Positions 8,428-16,008 of a stretch of DNA of 64,000 nucleotides are shown piece after piece. The notes beneath the pieces are model-generated. The model made no database searches and had not been told where the DNA came from. It saw only the letters and a program-made list of their open reading frames with translations. Position numbers and translations under genes: made by a program. Source of the DNA: Micromonospora coriariae (GTDB lineage Bacteria > Actinomycetota > Actinomycetes > Mycobacteriales > Micromonosporaceae); contig NZ_LT607412.1 in the NCBI RefSeq assembly GCF_900091455.1, forward strand, positions 558,001-622,000. The letters run 5' to 3'. The first letter of the stretch is position 1, and each line of letters starts with the position of its first letter.

Positions 8428-9015
8428 ATGACGTCAGCTTCGGGGCCGGCCGCCGCGTGGCGGCCCGGCACACAGGGTGGCGATCTGCTGCCGTCCGGCC
8501 CGGCCGGCCGTCCGTCGGCACCGTCCGGTGACGGGCACGGGCCGGAGACCGGGCCGCCCACGGTGACAATCGGCTCGTATCCGGACTATCCGGCCGCACA
8601 GCGGGTGGTGGACTATCTCGCGGACAACCGCTTCCCGGTGGAGCACAGTGCGATCGTCGGCACCAACCTCACGCTTGTGGAGACGGTGCTCGGTCGGATG
8701 ACAACCGGTCGCTCCGCCCTGCTCGGCGCCGGCACCGGCGCCTGGTTCGGGCTCTTCATCGGCCTGCTGTTCGGCATCTTCACCGTGGGCAACTGGCTGG
8801 CGGTGATCCTGGTCGGGCTGGTCATCGGTGCGATCTGGGGTGCGGTGTTCGGCGCGGTCGCGCACGCGATGACCGGCGGGCGGCGGGACTTCACCTCGGC
8901 CAGCTCGCTTCGCGCCGGCCAGTACGCGGTGATCGTCGACGCACAGCTCGCCGACCAGGCCCGGCAGCTGCTGGGTCGGATGCAGATGTCCGGCTCGGCC
9001 ACGAACGCCGGCTGA
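8428..9015 (+). CDS. General stress protein, YflT/17M-like, with Gly-rich membrane segment
   Basis: A 195-residue protein. After a disordered Pro/Gly-rich leader (1-45), residues about 48-90 match the YflT-like general-stress domain: VTIGSYPDYPAAQRVVDYLAD.....HSAIVG. A long hydrophobic Gly-rich segment (about 105-150) forms two membrane helices. A short C-terminal part resembles the end of the first domain. Such proteins are induced by heat or salt stress, and their function is unknown. ATG 8428 is 6 bases after GGAGG. The upstream in-frame ATG at 8422 abuts the ribosome site and is less likely. I did not find a SigB-type promoter in front of it. Confidence 0.82.
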   Translation: MTSASGPAAAWRPGTQGGDLLPSGPAGRPSAPSGDGHGPETGPPTVTIGSYPDYPAAQRVVDYLADNRFPVEHSAIVGTNLTLVETVLGRMTTGRSALLGAGTGAWFGLFIGLLFGIFTVGNWLAVILVGLVIGAIWGAVFGAVAHAMTGGRRDFTSASSLRAGQYAVIVDAQLADQARQLLGRMQMSGSATNAG

Positions 9016-9027
9016 GAGCGGTTCGAC

Positions 9028-9058
9028 CGGCCGTCCCGGCAGCACGCCGGGGCGGCCG
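9028..9058. terminator. Bidirectional hairpin terminator
   Basis: Thirteen-base arms (9028-9040 and 9046-9058, one mismatch) with a 5-base loop lie between convergent genes ending at 9015 and 9060. Confidence 0.7.
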
Positions 9059-9059
9059 T

Positions 9060-9647
9060 TCAGTCGTGGTACGCCAGCTCGCCGGCCCGCAGCGGCACGT
9101 CGACCCGGTTCTCCGGCGGTGCCAACGGGCACGCCCAGCGGTCGTCGTACGCGCAGCTCGGGTTGTAGAGGTAGTTGGCGTCCAGCCGGACCCGGTCGCC
9201 GGGCAGCAGCTCGACGCCCCGACCGAAGGTGCCCTTCACCGTGTCGGTGAGGTACCGGCCTCCGCCGTAGGTCTCCTGCCCACAGGTGCCGTCGCGCAGC
9301 GGCACGAACAGCCCGCCCCCGTACGCCTCGATCCACCACAGGGTCAGCGGCCCCCACGACGTCTGCGCCACCGCGACCCGCCGGTACGCGACCACCCCGT
9401 CCGGGCCGCCGGTGTCGATCCGCAGCTCCCCACTGGCCGGGCGCAGGGGCGCTTCCACCACGGCGGCCGGGTTGGGCGGGAAGTAGCGCACTCCGGTGAA
9501 GCCGGGTCGCTCCGCCGGTGGGATCGGGCTCTGCGGATGGGTGGCGAATAGCTGATCGCGGCCGGCACGGAACCCGGCGAGGTCGACGTCGGACAGGTAC
9601 AGCCGGGCTACCCGCTCCCGCCAGTCGGCCAGCTCCAGATCGTCCAC
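9060..9647 (-). CDS. DUF1684 domain-containing protein
   Basis: A 195-residue soluble protein of the DUF1684 family. It begins with LADWRERVARLY and contains the characteristic LTLWWIEAYGGGLFVPLRDGTCG and TYGGGRYL segments. Near the C-terminus comes LDANYLYNPSCAYDDRWACPLAPPEN. Function is unknown; the fold is thought to be a beta-rich, ligand-binding type. I start it at GTG 9647 because a TAGGCT box (9655-9660 on this strand) ends exactly 7 bases upstream. Longer versions would overlap the TetR gene at 9676. It follows that TetR gene on the same strand but has its own promoter. Confidence 0.88.
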   Translation of the reverse strand: MDDLELADWRERVARLYLSDVDLAGFRAGRDQLFATHPQSPIPPAERPGFTGVRYFPPNPAAVVEAPLRPASGELRIDTGGPDGVVAYRRVAVAQTSWGPLTLWWIEAYGGGLFVPLRDGTCGQETYGGGRYLTDTVKGTFGRGVELLPGDRVRLDANYLYNPSCAYDDRWACPLAPPENRVDVPLRAGELAYHD

Positions 9648-9675
9648 GCCGTCGAGCCTAGGCCGTCGCCGTCCG

Positions 9676-10272
9676 TTACCGAGCGGTCTCCGCATCGGTG
9701 CTCACGGCGGGCGGCCAGTTGCTGAGGACCGCGTCGAGAGCGTCCAGCGTTCGCGCCCAGGAGGCGTCCGTCGTACGGGGGGTGTGCCGGAAGCCGCCGG
9801 TCTTCTCCAGGCTCACGAACCCGTGGAACGTGCTGTGCATCATCCGTACCGCGTCGGTCTGGTCGGGTTCGGAGAGCCGGTAGCCGCGCAGGATCGCTCG
9901 TGTCATCTCCGCATGCCGGACGCCCGCGCTCGCGGCGGCGGTCTCCGGATCGAGGTCGATCTGCATCGCGGCGTACCGGCCCGGGTGCCGCGCCGCGTAG
10001 TCCCGGTACGCGTTGGCGAAGGCCACCAGCGCGTCCTTGCCCGCGCGGCCGGCGAGCGCGGCGGCGACCCGGTCGGCAAGCTCCGCGAGAGCCAGCAGCG
10101 CGACCCTGACCCGCAGGTCGCGTGCGTTGCGGATGTGGAAGTACAGGCTCGCGTCCTTGACGCCGAATCGCCGGGCGAGCGCGGCGATGGTCACGTTCTC
10201 CATGCCGATCTCGTCGGCCAGCTCGGCCGCGGCCAGGGCCAGGCGCTCGGCGGTCACCCCCGCACGTGCCAT
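9676..10272 (-). CDS. TetR/AcrR-family transcriptional regulator
   Basis: A repressor of about 198 residues. The N-terminal helix-turn-helix includes VTIAALARRFGVKDASLYFHIRNARDL (in two parts: recognition helix VKDASLYFHI). The C-terminal ligand domain contains FHGFVSLEKTGGF, matching the TetR_C WHG-type group. It binds operator DNA as a dimer and releases it on ligand binding. I use ATG 10272; the ATG at 10296 overlaps the putative operator. It is divergent from the FBP gene at 10333. CTAG boxes between them are the likely operator, so it probably represses itself and the FBP gene. Confidence 0.9.
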   Translation of the reverse strand: MARAGVTAERLALAAAELADEIGMENVTIAALARRFGVKDASLYFHIRNARDLRVRVALLALAELADRVAAALAGRAGKDALVAFANAYRDYAARHPGRYAAMQIDLDPETAAASAGVRHAEMTRAILRGYRLSEPDQTDAVRMMHSTFHGFVSLEKTGGFRHTPRTTDASWARTLDALDAVLSNWPPAVSTDAETAR

Positions 10273-10287
10273 GCCGCACACCCCAAA

Positions 10288-10323
10288 CCTAGTCATCTTA
10301 TTCGCTTGCCTAGGAGAGCTAGG
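10288..10323. promoter_or_regulatory. CTAG-box operator region overlapping the FBP -10
   Basis: The inverted repeat CCTAG-GAGAG-CTAGG (10309-10323) and a third CCTAG at 10288-10292 lie between the divergent TetR and FBP genes. The FBP -10 TAGGCT (10320-10325) overlaps the repeat. CTAG is rare in this kind of DNA, so the clustering is notable. Confidence 0.6.
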
Positions 10324-10332
10324 CTACTACCT

Positions 10333-10818
10333 ATGCTAGCGATAACCGAGCGCGCCATCCGCGCGTCCTTCGTCAACTGCACCCAGGGCGAGGCGAAGCG
10401 GCTGGCCGTACCGAACGATCTCGAAGCGCGACCGTGGGACGACCTCGACTTCCTCGGGTGGCGGGACCCCGCCGCGACGCAGCGGGCCTACCTGGTCGCC
10501 GAGTCCGGCAGCGGGTTGGTCGGGGTCGCGTTGCGGGTGGCCCCGCAGACCGGGCGTGCCCGGCGCAGCATGTGCTCGCTGTGCCTGACCACGCACACCG
10601 GGGACGGCGTCGCGCTGATGACGGCCCGCAAGGCCGGCCGGGACGGGCGGCAGGGGAACTCGGTGGGGGTCTACATCTGCGCCGACCTGGCCTGCTCGTT
10701 CTACCTGCGCGGCAAGAAGGACGCCGGGCGCCGCCTGCACGAGACGATCACCCTGGAGGAGAAGATCGAGCGCACGACGACCACCCTCGGCGCGTTCCTG
10801 CAGAGGGTGCTCGGGTGA
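10333..10818 (+). CDS. FBP-domain (FusB-like) zinc-finger protein
   Basis: A 161-residue protein related to the C-terminal treble-clef domain of FusB-type elongation factor G-binding proteins. Cysteines fall in two pairs: CSLC near residue 78 and C....C in ICADLACSFYLRG near 115. That spacing suits one zinc site. FusB proteins bind EF-G and rescue it from fusidic acid. Actinobacterial FBP-domain proteins are uncharacterised, so a ribosome-protection role is inference. The ATG lies 7 bases after TAGGCT, with no ribosome site, indicating a leaderless mRNA. The operator region suggests control by the divergent TetR protein. Confidence 0.85.
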   Translation: MLAITERAIRASFVNCTQGEAKRLAVPNDLEARPWDDLDFLGWRDPAATQRAYLVAESGSGLVGVALRVAPQTGRARRSMCSLCLTTHTGDGVALMTARKAGRDGRQGNSVGVYICADLACSFYLRGKKDAGRRLHETITLEEKIERTTTTLGAFLQRVLG

Positions 10819-10837
10819 CCCCCCATACGTCGACCGC

Positions 10838-11371
10838 CTAGCGGTCGGTGGACAGGCGCGCGTGCAGGTGCTCGTCGTGGCGGCGGCCGTCGCCGTACCG
10901 GTACGACTCCCGCAGCGTCCCCTCCGCGAGGTAGCCGGCCCGGTGGGCGACCCGGCAGGACGCCTGGTTGGCCACCGCGTGGCACAGCTCCACCCGGTGC
11001 AGCCCGAGGTCGGCGAACGCCCAGTCGGTGAGCCGGACGACGGCCCGCACCGCCACGCCACGCCCGCGCGCCGCCGGCACCGTCCAGTAGCCGATTGACG
11101 CGTCGCCGTGATGGATGTGGTACAGGGACACCGAGCCCAGCAGTTCCCCGCCGACCGCGGCGGTCACCGCCATCGAGGCGTGGTCGCCGCCGGACCAGTC
11201 GGCCCGGTGGCGTACCCACGACAGGGCGGCCTCGTCGTCGATCAGGCCGCCACGGTGTGGGTTCCACTGGACGATCGCCGGGTCGCGCAGGGCGTCACGC
11301 ACCGCGGGGGCGTCCGACTCCCGCCACGGGCGCAGCAACAGGTCGGCGGCGGTGAGCTCCACGTGTTCCAC
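10838..11371 (-). CDS. GNAT-family N-acetyltransferase, RimJ/RimL type
   Basis: A 177-residue acetyltransferase. The order is LLLRPWRESDAPAVRDAL, then SIGYWTVPAARGRGVAVRAV with the acetyl-CoA loop (ARGRGVA), then LHRVELCHAVANQASCRVAHRAGY and EGTLRE. This is the RimJ/RimL pattern of enzymes acetylating N-termini or small amines. The substrate is unknown. I start at GTG 11371, which places the domain at the N-terminus. A CAGACT hexamer ends 8 bases upstream. The frame continues to an ATG at 11488, but that adds about 39 residues with no domain match. It is divergent from the MarR gene. Confidence 0.85.
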   Translation of the reverse strand: MEHVELTAADLLLRPWRESDAPAVRDALRDPAIVQWNPHRGGLIDDEAALSWVRHRADWSGGDHASMAVTAAVGGELLGSVSLYHIHHGDASIGYWTVPAARGRGVAVRAVVRLTDWAFADLGLHRVELCHAVANQASCRVAHRAGYLAEGTLRESYRYGDGRRHDEHLHARLSTDR

Positions 11372-11490
11372 GAGGGCGGAGTCTGGCACATCACGCGCCG
11401 ATTCCACCGCCCGACTGGCGACGGCTTCTTTCAAAGCTGCACGAATCCCGGCTGGCGACCGCTTGGACGTGACCCAGGCAACGCTCATGG

Positions 11491-11522
11491 GCACTAGTTA
11501 AATTTTGAAAGAGTGCTATCGT
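11491..11522 (+). promoter_or_regulatory. AT-rich MarR operator candidate and -10 box
   Basis: An imperfect inverted repeat, GCACTAGTT (11491-11499) and AAAGAGTGC (11508-11516), matches at 7 of 9 positions with an 8-base AT-rich spacer. It abuts TATCGT (11517-11522), which ends 7 bases before GTG 11530. The AT-richness is striking in this region and suits MarR autoregulation. Confidence 0.5.
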
Positions 11523-11529
11523 CGTGGAC

Positions 11530-12012
11530 GTGACAGAGAGCCTGGACAGCACCCGAGAGGCCGCCTGGCGCGCCTATATCGAGGCCAGCCAGCGCCTCTA
11601 CACACAGCTGGAAGAGGACCTTCGGGCCGACAGCGACCTCAGCTTCGCCGACTACCACGTGCTGGTCCTGCTCTCCGAGGCACCGGGGCAGCGGCTGCGG
11701 ATGGGCGAGCTGGCCGGCCGGCTCGTCTTCTCCCCCAGCCGGTTGACGTACCAGATCTCCTCGATGCAACGCCGCGGCCTGGTCAGCAAGGAGTCCTGCC
11801 CGGACGACCGACGGGGCAGCGAGGCGGTGCTCACCGCCGCCGGGCTGCTCGCTCTGCGGGAAGCCGCGCCGCACCATCTGGCGTCGGTGCGTACCCACCT
11901 GATGGACGACCTCGACGACGCCGAGGTCGCCTGCCTCACCCGGGTCTTCGGCCGGCTCGGTGACCGCCTGCGCGCGGCCCGGGCCACGTCGACCACCCAC
12001 GCCACGAACTAG
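11530..12012 (+). CDS. MarR-family transcriptional regulator
   Basis: A 160-residue winged-helix regulator. Helices before the HTH contain FADYHVLVLLSEAPGQRLRMGELA. The recognition region is FSPSRLTYQISSMQRRGLV, and the wing has CPDDRRGSEAVLT. The start is GTG 11530, positioned 7 bases after TATCGT; GTG 11524 would also be in frame. MarR proteins repress nearby genes and release DNA on binding phenolics or on oxidation. The pirin gene follows after 9 bases, so the two form an operon. The AT-rich inverted repeat upstream is the likely operator. Confidence 0.9.
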   Translation: MTESLDSTREAAWRAYIEASQRLYTQLEEDLRADSDLSFADYHVLVLLSEAPGQRLRMGELAGRLVFSPSRLTYQISSMQRRGLVSKESCPDDRRGSEAVLTAAGLLALREAAPHHLASVRTHLMDDLDDAEVACLTRVFGRLGDRLRAARATSTTHATN

Positions 12013-12021
12013 GAGCCTTCG

Positions 12022-13008
12022 ATGCCCGCGATCACCGTTGAGAACGTCCTCGTCCTCCCCCGCCTGCCCCGGCTCGACGAGTCGGCCAAGATCCGCCCGG
12101 TCCGCACGGTGACCACCGCGCCCAGCGGCTTCGAGGGCGAGGGCTTCCCGGTCCGCAGGGCCTTCGCCGGGGTGCCGACGACCGACCTGGACCCGTTCAT
12201 CCACCTGGACCAGATGGGCGAGGTGGACTACGCGCCGGGCGAGCCGAAGGGCACCCCCTGGCACCCGCACCGTGGCTTCGAGACCGTCACGTACATCATC
12301 GACGGCGTGTTCGACCACCAGGACTCGCACGGCGGCGGTGGCACCATCACCGACGGCGACACCCAGTGGATGACAGCCGGCAGCGGCCTGCTGCACATCG
12401 AGGCCCCGCCGGAGCACCTCGTGATGAGCGGTGGGCTCTTCCACGGCACCCAGCTCTGGGTCAACCTGCCCCGCGCCGCCAAGATGAACCCGCCCCGCTA
12501 CCAGGACATCCGGGGCCGGGAGTCGGCGCTGCTCACGACGCCCGACGGCGGTGCGCTGATCCGGGTCATCGCCGGTGAGGTGGCCGGGCACCGCGGCCCG
12601 GGTTCCACCTTCACCCCGATCACCATCACGCACGTCACAGTGCAGCCGGGAGCGCAGGTCGACCTGCCGTGGCAGCCGGAGTTCAACGCCCTGGTGTACG
12701 TGCTCGGCGGGCGCGGCACCGTCGGCGCCGACCGGCGGCCGGTACGGACCGGCCAGCTCGCGGTGCACGGTCCGGGCGACGCGCTGCGGTTCAGCGCGGA
12801 CACCACGCAGGACAGCAACACCCCTGCGCTGGACCTCTACATCATGGGCGGTCAGCCGATCCGGGAGCCGGTGGCACAGTACGGCCCGTTCGTCATGAAC
12901 ACCCGGGACGAGCTGGTCCAGGCGTTCGAGGACTACCAGGCCGGCCGGCTCGGCGTGATCCCCACCGAGCGGCTGCCGCACACCGGCGGCCAGGGCTCTC
13001 GCCCCTGA
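12022..13008 (+). CDS. Pirin-family bicupin protein
   Basis: A 328-residue pirin. The first cupin holds PHRGFETVTYIIDG (metal-binding His-x-His, WHPHRGF) and HIEAPPEH. The GGLFHGTQLWVNLP segment is a family hallmark, and a second, degenerate cupin covers about 190-290. Bacterial pirins bind iron and some have quercetinase activity or modulate metabolic enzymes. The ATG is preceded by GGAG. It is co-transcribed with the MarR gene (9-base gap), a pairing consistent with a redox or phenolic response. Length is slightly above the usual 290-300 because of the C-terminal tail. Confidence 0.92.
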   Translation: MPAITVENVLVLPRLPRLDESAKIRPVRTVTTAPSGFEGEGFPVRRAFAGVPTTDLDPFIHLDQMGEVDYAPGEPKGTPWHPHRGFETVTYIIDGVFDHQDSHGGGGTITDGDTQWMTAGSGLLHIEAPPEHLVMSGGLFHGTQLWVNLPRAAKMNPPRYQDIRGRESALLTTPDGGALIRVIAGEVAGHRGPGSTFTPITITHVTVQPGAQVDLPWQPEFNALVYVLGGRGTVGADRRPVRTGQLAVHGPGDALRFSADTTQDSNTPALDLYIMGGQPIREPVAQYGPFVMNTRDELVQAFEDYQAGRLGVIPTERLPHTGGQGSRP

Positions 13009-13029
13009 CCACGGTCAACCTCTGAGATC

Positions 13030-13066
13030 GGCGCCGGCGCCCCCGTCACCCGGGGGCGCCGGCGCC
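13030..13066. terminator. Bidirectional hairpin terminator
   Basis: Perfect 16-base arms (13030-13045 and 13051-13066) with a 5-base loop lie between the convergent pirin gene and the small membrane-protein gene. Confidence 0.85.
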
Positions 13067-13069
13067 GCC

Positions 13070-13198
13070 TCAGGAGACGGCAAAAATCCCAGCCACACCG
13101 AGAATGACCATCACCAACACCGCTACCAACGCCCCCCGTTCGCTCTCCACCGCCGGCTCGCGGTACTCGGTCACGGGGTTCGTCGTCTCGCGGGGCAT
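13070..13198 (-). CDS. 42-residue single-pass membrane protein
   Basis: A small gene with strong signals: GGAGG, 7 bases, ATG at 13198, and a stop at 13070 abutting a terminator. The protein has a polar N-terminus (MPRETTNPVTEYREPAVESE) and one hydrophobic helix (about residues 23-42: ALVAVLVMVILGVAGIFAV). It ends directly after the helix. I do not recognise a family. It would insert in the plasma membrane with the charged N-terminus in the cytoplasm or outside. It could be a small regulatory subunit or a stress peptide. No toxin-antitoxin arrangement is visible. Confidence 0.7.
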   Translation of the reverse strand: MPRETTNPVTEYREPAVESERGALVAVLVMVILGVAGIFAVS

Positions 13199-13331
13199 GG
13201 TGTGGCCTCCTCGGTTGTTGTCGCGTCGTTCCGGTCACGTCGGCCAGGTCGCCGGTCCGCCGGCCCTGGCGTGCGGACCCGCGTCGGGGGTCCTACGGTG
13301 AGGACGTTGCCGACCTCCGGGGGGCTGGACG

Positions 13332-14921
13332 TTGCCGTTGCAGGACTGGTTCCTCACCGCACAGGAACGGGCCAACCCGATCTCTGGGTTACCCGTCTGG
13401 AGCACTGGAAACCTCGCCGAGCCACTGATTCACGGTGCGGCGTACTTCGACCGGCTGGTCGACGAGGTCGAGGCGCTGACGGCCGGCGACCACCTCTTCT
13501 TCACCGACTGGCGGGGCGATCCGGACCAACGGCTGCGCCCGGACGGCCCGACCGTGGCGCAACTCTTCGCCCAGGCCGCCCAACGCGGAGTGGTCGTCAA
13601 GGGGCTCATCTGGCGGTCCCACCTCGACGCGCTGGCCTACAGCGAGGCGGAGAACCGCGACCTCAGCGAGACGATCTCCGCAGCCGGCGGGGAGGTGCTG
13701 CTCGACCAGCGGGTCCGTCGTGGCGGCTCACACCACCAGAAGCTGGTGCTGCTCCGGCATCCGGGCGCCCCGGAACGGGACATCGCGTTCGCCGGGGGAA
13801 TCGACCTGTGCCACAGCCGGCGGGACGACGCCGCGCACCGCGGTGACCCGCAGCCGGTGCGGATGTCTTCCCGGTACGGCTCCAACCCCCCGTGGCACGA
13901 CGTCCAGCTCGCGGTACGCGGACCGGTGGTCGGCGCGCTGGACACCGTGTTCCGGGAGCGCTGGACCGACCCGATGCCGCTGGACTCGGAGAACCCGCTG
14001 GCCTACCTGCGGGACCGACTACGCGGCGCGGACCTGCACCCTGACCCGCTGCCCGAGCAGCCGGCCGATCCGCCGCCGTGCGGTCCGCACCAGATCCAGG
14101 TGCTGCGCACCTACCCCGCGGTCCGACCCCGCTACTCCTTCGCGCCGCACGGCGAGCGGTCCGTGGCCCGGGGCTACACCAAGGCGGTACACCGTGCCCG
14201 CCGGCTCATCTACCTGGAGGACCAGTACCTCTGGTCGAGCGAGGTGGCGGACCTGTTCGCGCACGCCCTGCGCGACAACCCGGAGCTGCATCTGATCGCC
14301 GTGGTGCCCCGGCACCCGGACGTGGACGGCAGGCTCGCACTGCCGCCGAACACGGTCGGCCGTGAGCAGGCGTTGTCGCTGTGCGAGCGGGCCGCGCCGG
14401 ACCGGGTGCACGTGTTCGACGTGGAGAACCACGCCGGCGACCCGGTCTACGTGCACGCGAAGGTCTGCGTGGTCGACGACGTCTGGGCCAGCGTGGGCAG
14501 CGACAACTTCAACCGCCGCTCGTGGACGCACGACAGCGAGTTGTCCTGTGCGGTGCTGGACGATGCCCGCGACCAGCGGGAGCCCACCGATCCGGCCGGG
14601 CAGGGCGACGGGGCGCGGGTCTTCGCCCGGGATTTACGGCTGCGGCTCTGGCGCGAGCACCTGGACCGCGACCCGGCCGGCTCCGACGACGCCGACCTGC
14701 TCGACCCCACGGACGCCGTCGCGGCCGTCACGGCCGCTGCCGACGCGCTGCAACAGTGGTACGACGGTGGCCAGGTGGGCCCGCGTCCGCCCGGCCGGCT
14801 GCGCCCGCACCGCCCCGATCGACTGCCCTGGTACACCCGCACCTGGGCGTTGCCGGTGTACCGGCTGGTCTATGACCCGGACGGCAGGCCGCTGCGGGCC
14901 AGGTTGGCCGGGACGTGGTGA
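13332..14921 (+). CDS. Phospholipase D-family protein
   Basis: A 529-residue soluble PLD-superfamily protein with both HKD motifs. The first is HHQKLVLL (residues 134-141) and the second HAKVCVVDD (375-383), followed by SVGSDNFNRRSW. It hydrolyses or transfers phosphodiester bonds, probably of phospholipids, through a phospho-His intermediate. No signal peptide is visible, so it is likely cytoplasmic. The start is TTG 13332, behind a run of G (about 13319-13324). A TACGGT box at 13294-13299 may be the -10. The 3' end overlaps the oppositely oriented decarboxylase-like gene by 52 bases. Confidence 0.88.
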   Translation: MPLQDWFLTAQERANPISGLPVWSTGNLAEPLIHGAAYFDRLVDEVEALTAGDHLFFTDWRGDPDQRLRPDGPTVAQLFAQAAQRGVVVKGLIWRSHLDALAYSEAENRDLSETISAAGGEVLLDQRVRRGGSHHQKLVLLRHPGAPERDIAFAGGIDLCHSRRDDAAHRGDPQPVRMSSRYGSNPPWHDVQLAVRGPVVGALDTVFRERWTDPMPLDSENPLAYLRDRLRGADLHPDPLPEQPADPPPCGPHQIQVLRTYPAVRPRYSFAPHGERSVARGYTKAVHRARRLIYLEDQYLWSSEVADLFAHALRDNPELHLIAVVPRHPDVDGRLALPPNTVGREQALSLCERAAPDRVHVFDVENHAGDPVYVHAKVCVVDDVWASVGSDNFNRRSWTHDSELSCAVLDDARDQREPTDPAGQGDGARVFARDLRLRLWREHLDRDPAGSDDADLLDPTDAVAAVTAAADALQQWYDGGQVGPRPPGRLRPHRPDRLPWYTRTWALPVYRLVYDPDGRPLRARLAGTW

Positions 14922-15628
14922 ACCTGCCGGGCCGGCGCCGGTGGCGGGCCGGCCGCGCCCGGGTACACGCTCAGCCCGCCGGGGTAGGCGAACGAGGAGC
15001 GTGGCGAGTAGTAGCCGAAGCCGATGGTCAGCGGGTTGGCCGGCCGTAGCGCGTACATCGGGTGGCCGGGCTCCAGGAACTCGACCGACTCGATCTCGAA
15101 CGGGGCGACCGGCTCCGCCACGAACGGGTAGACAGCGCTGAGCAGTTGACCGTCGCGGCGGGTGAAGTAGCGGTGGTGCCCGCTGCTGATCAGGTGGCCG
15201 GTCTCCCCGACCTGGCAGCGGGCCCGGAGCAGCGGCACCCCGTCGGCCTCGGTCACCGAGACCAGGTCGCTGCCGCGCACCTCGATGCTGGTGCGACCGG
15301 TGATCGCCGGGGCGCCGCGCGCACCGGCGTAGTCCCGGACCGTGCGGCTGGACGCGACGTAGTGGGTCCACCAGCCGCCGGGGCTGAGGCCACCAGGGGC
15401 GTCCACGCCGGTCAGCGAGACGCCGAGGTAGGTCAGCGAGTAGGCGCCGAAGCCGGACGTCTGCGTCTCGTCGTCGACGATGTACTGGTTGAGGAACACC
15501 TGCCGGTCCGGGCGGGGACGCAGGCCGGCCGGGACCAGAGCGGCGACCGCGTCCGGATCCGCCGGCAACCAGCTGAAGTAGAGCGTGCGACTGTTCACGA
15601 CTAGCTGGGGAGCGGCTGGATCGAGCAC
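14870..15628 (-). CDS. Acetoacetate decarboxylase-like / DUF2071-like protein
   Basis: A 252-residue protein. The fold family is suggested by the LYFSWLPADPDAVAALVPAGLRP opening, typical of acetoacetate decarboxylase-like and DUF2071 proteins. Later come VFLNQYIVDD, SLTYLGVSLTG, and GWWTHYVASS. I see no clear Schiff-base Lys in the position used by true acetoacetate decarboxylase, so catalysis is uncertain. The start is GTG 15628, four bases after GGAGG. Its C-terminus overlaps the end of the PLD gene by 52 bases tail to tail, so antisense interference is possible. Confidence 0.8.
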   Translation of the reverse strand: MLDPAAPQLVVNSRTLYFSWLPADPDAVAALVPAGLRPRPDRQVFLNQYIVDDETQTSGFGAYSLTYLGVSLTGVDAPGGLSPGGWWTHYVASSRTVRDYAGARGAPAITGRTSIEVRGSDLVSVTEADGVPLLRARCQVGETGHLISSGHHRYFTRRDGQLLSAVYPFVAEPVAPFEIESVEFLEPGHPMYALRPANPLTIGFGYYSPRSSFAYPGGLSVYPGAAGPPPAPARQVHHVPANLARSGLPSGS

Positions 15629-16008
15629 TGTGCCTCCGAACCGGGTGTGTACAGGCGACGCTACGGCCAGTCCCACCGGCGGGACAACGACGGATAGTAG
15701 ACACCTCGGCCCAGATGTCGGATTTCATGTTGACCGCTCGGCCGACAGCGGTGGGCCGACCGGTCAGGCCGGGGTGGGGTGGCCGGCTGGCGAGCAGTGG
15801 GTGCCGGAAGCCGTAAGAGACCTCACAACAGCCATGTTGACCGCCCTATTTGCACCTTCTATTGACTGAAGGGGCTTAAGTACATCAGCCTTTCGGCTAG
15901 ATTTCGGGGAGACGATCAGGTTAAGGTGAGTCCCGAACGGCCCATACGAAGCTAAACCAGAGCGTCACGTCTTTTTGTCCGCGGACGAGGTGCAGGGAGG
16001 ACCACCCA
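15629..16008. other. Divergent intergenic region before the sigma gene
   Basis: This 380-base region is locally AT-richer than its surroundings. It holds TTGACT (15862-15867) and a TAGATT -10-like hexamer (15898-15903), about 105 bases before the sigma gene ATG. I found no GNNT-N14-16-GGGTA motif, so I cannot support autoregulation by a SigB-type factor. Nothing else was recognised. Confidence 0.4.

Noticed and set aside
11372..11488. Longer GNAT protein starting at ATG 11488
   Set aside because: The added 39 residues are low-complexity and precede the conserved RPWRESD domain start, so GTG 11371 fits better.
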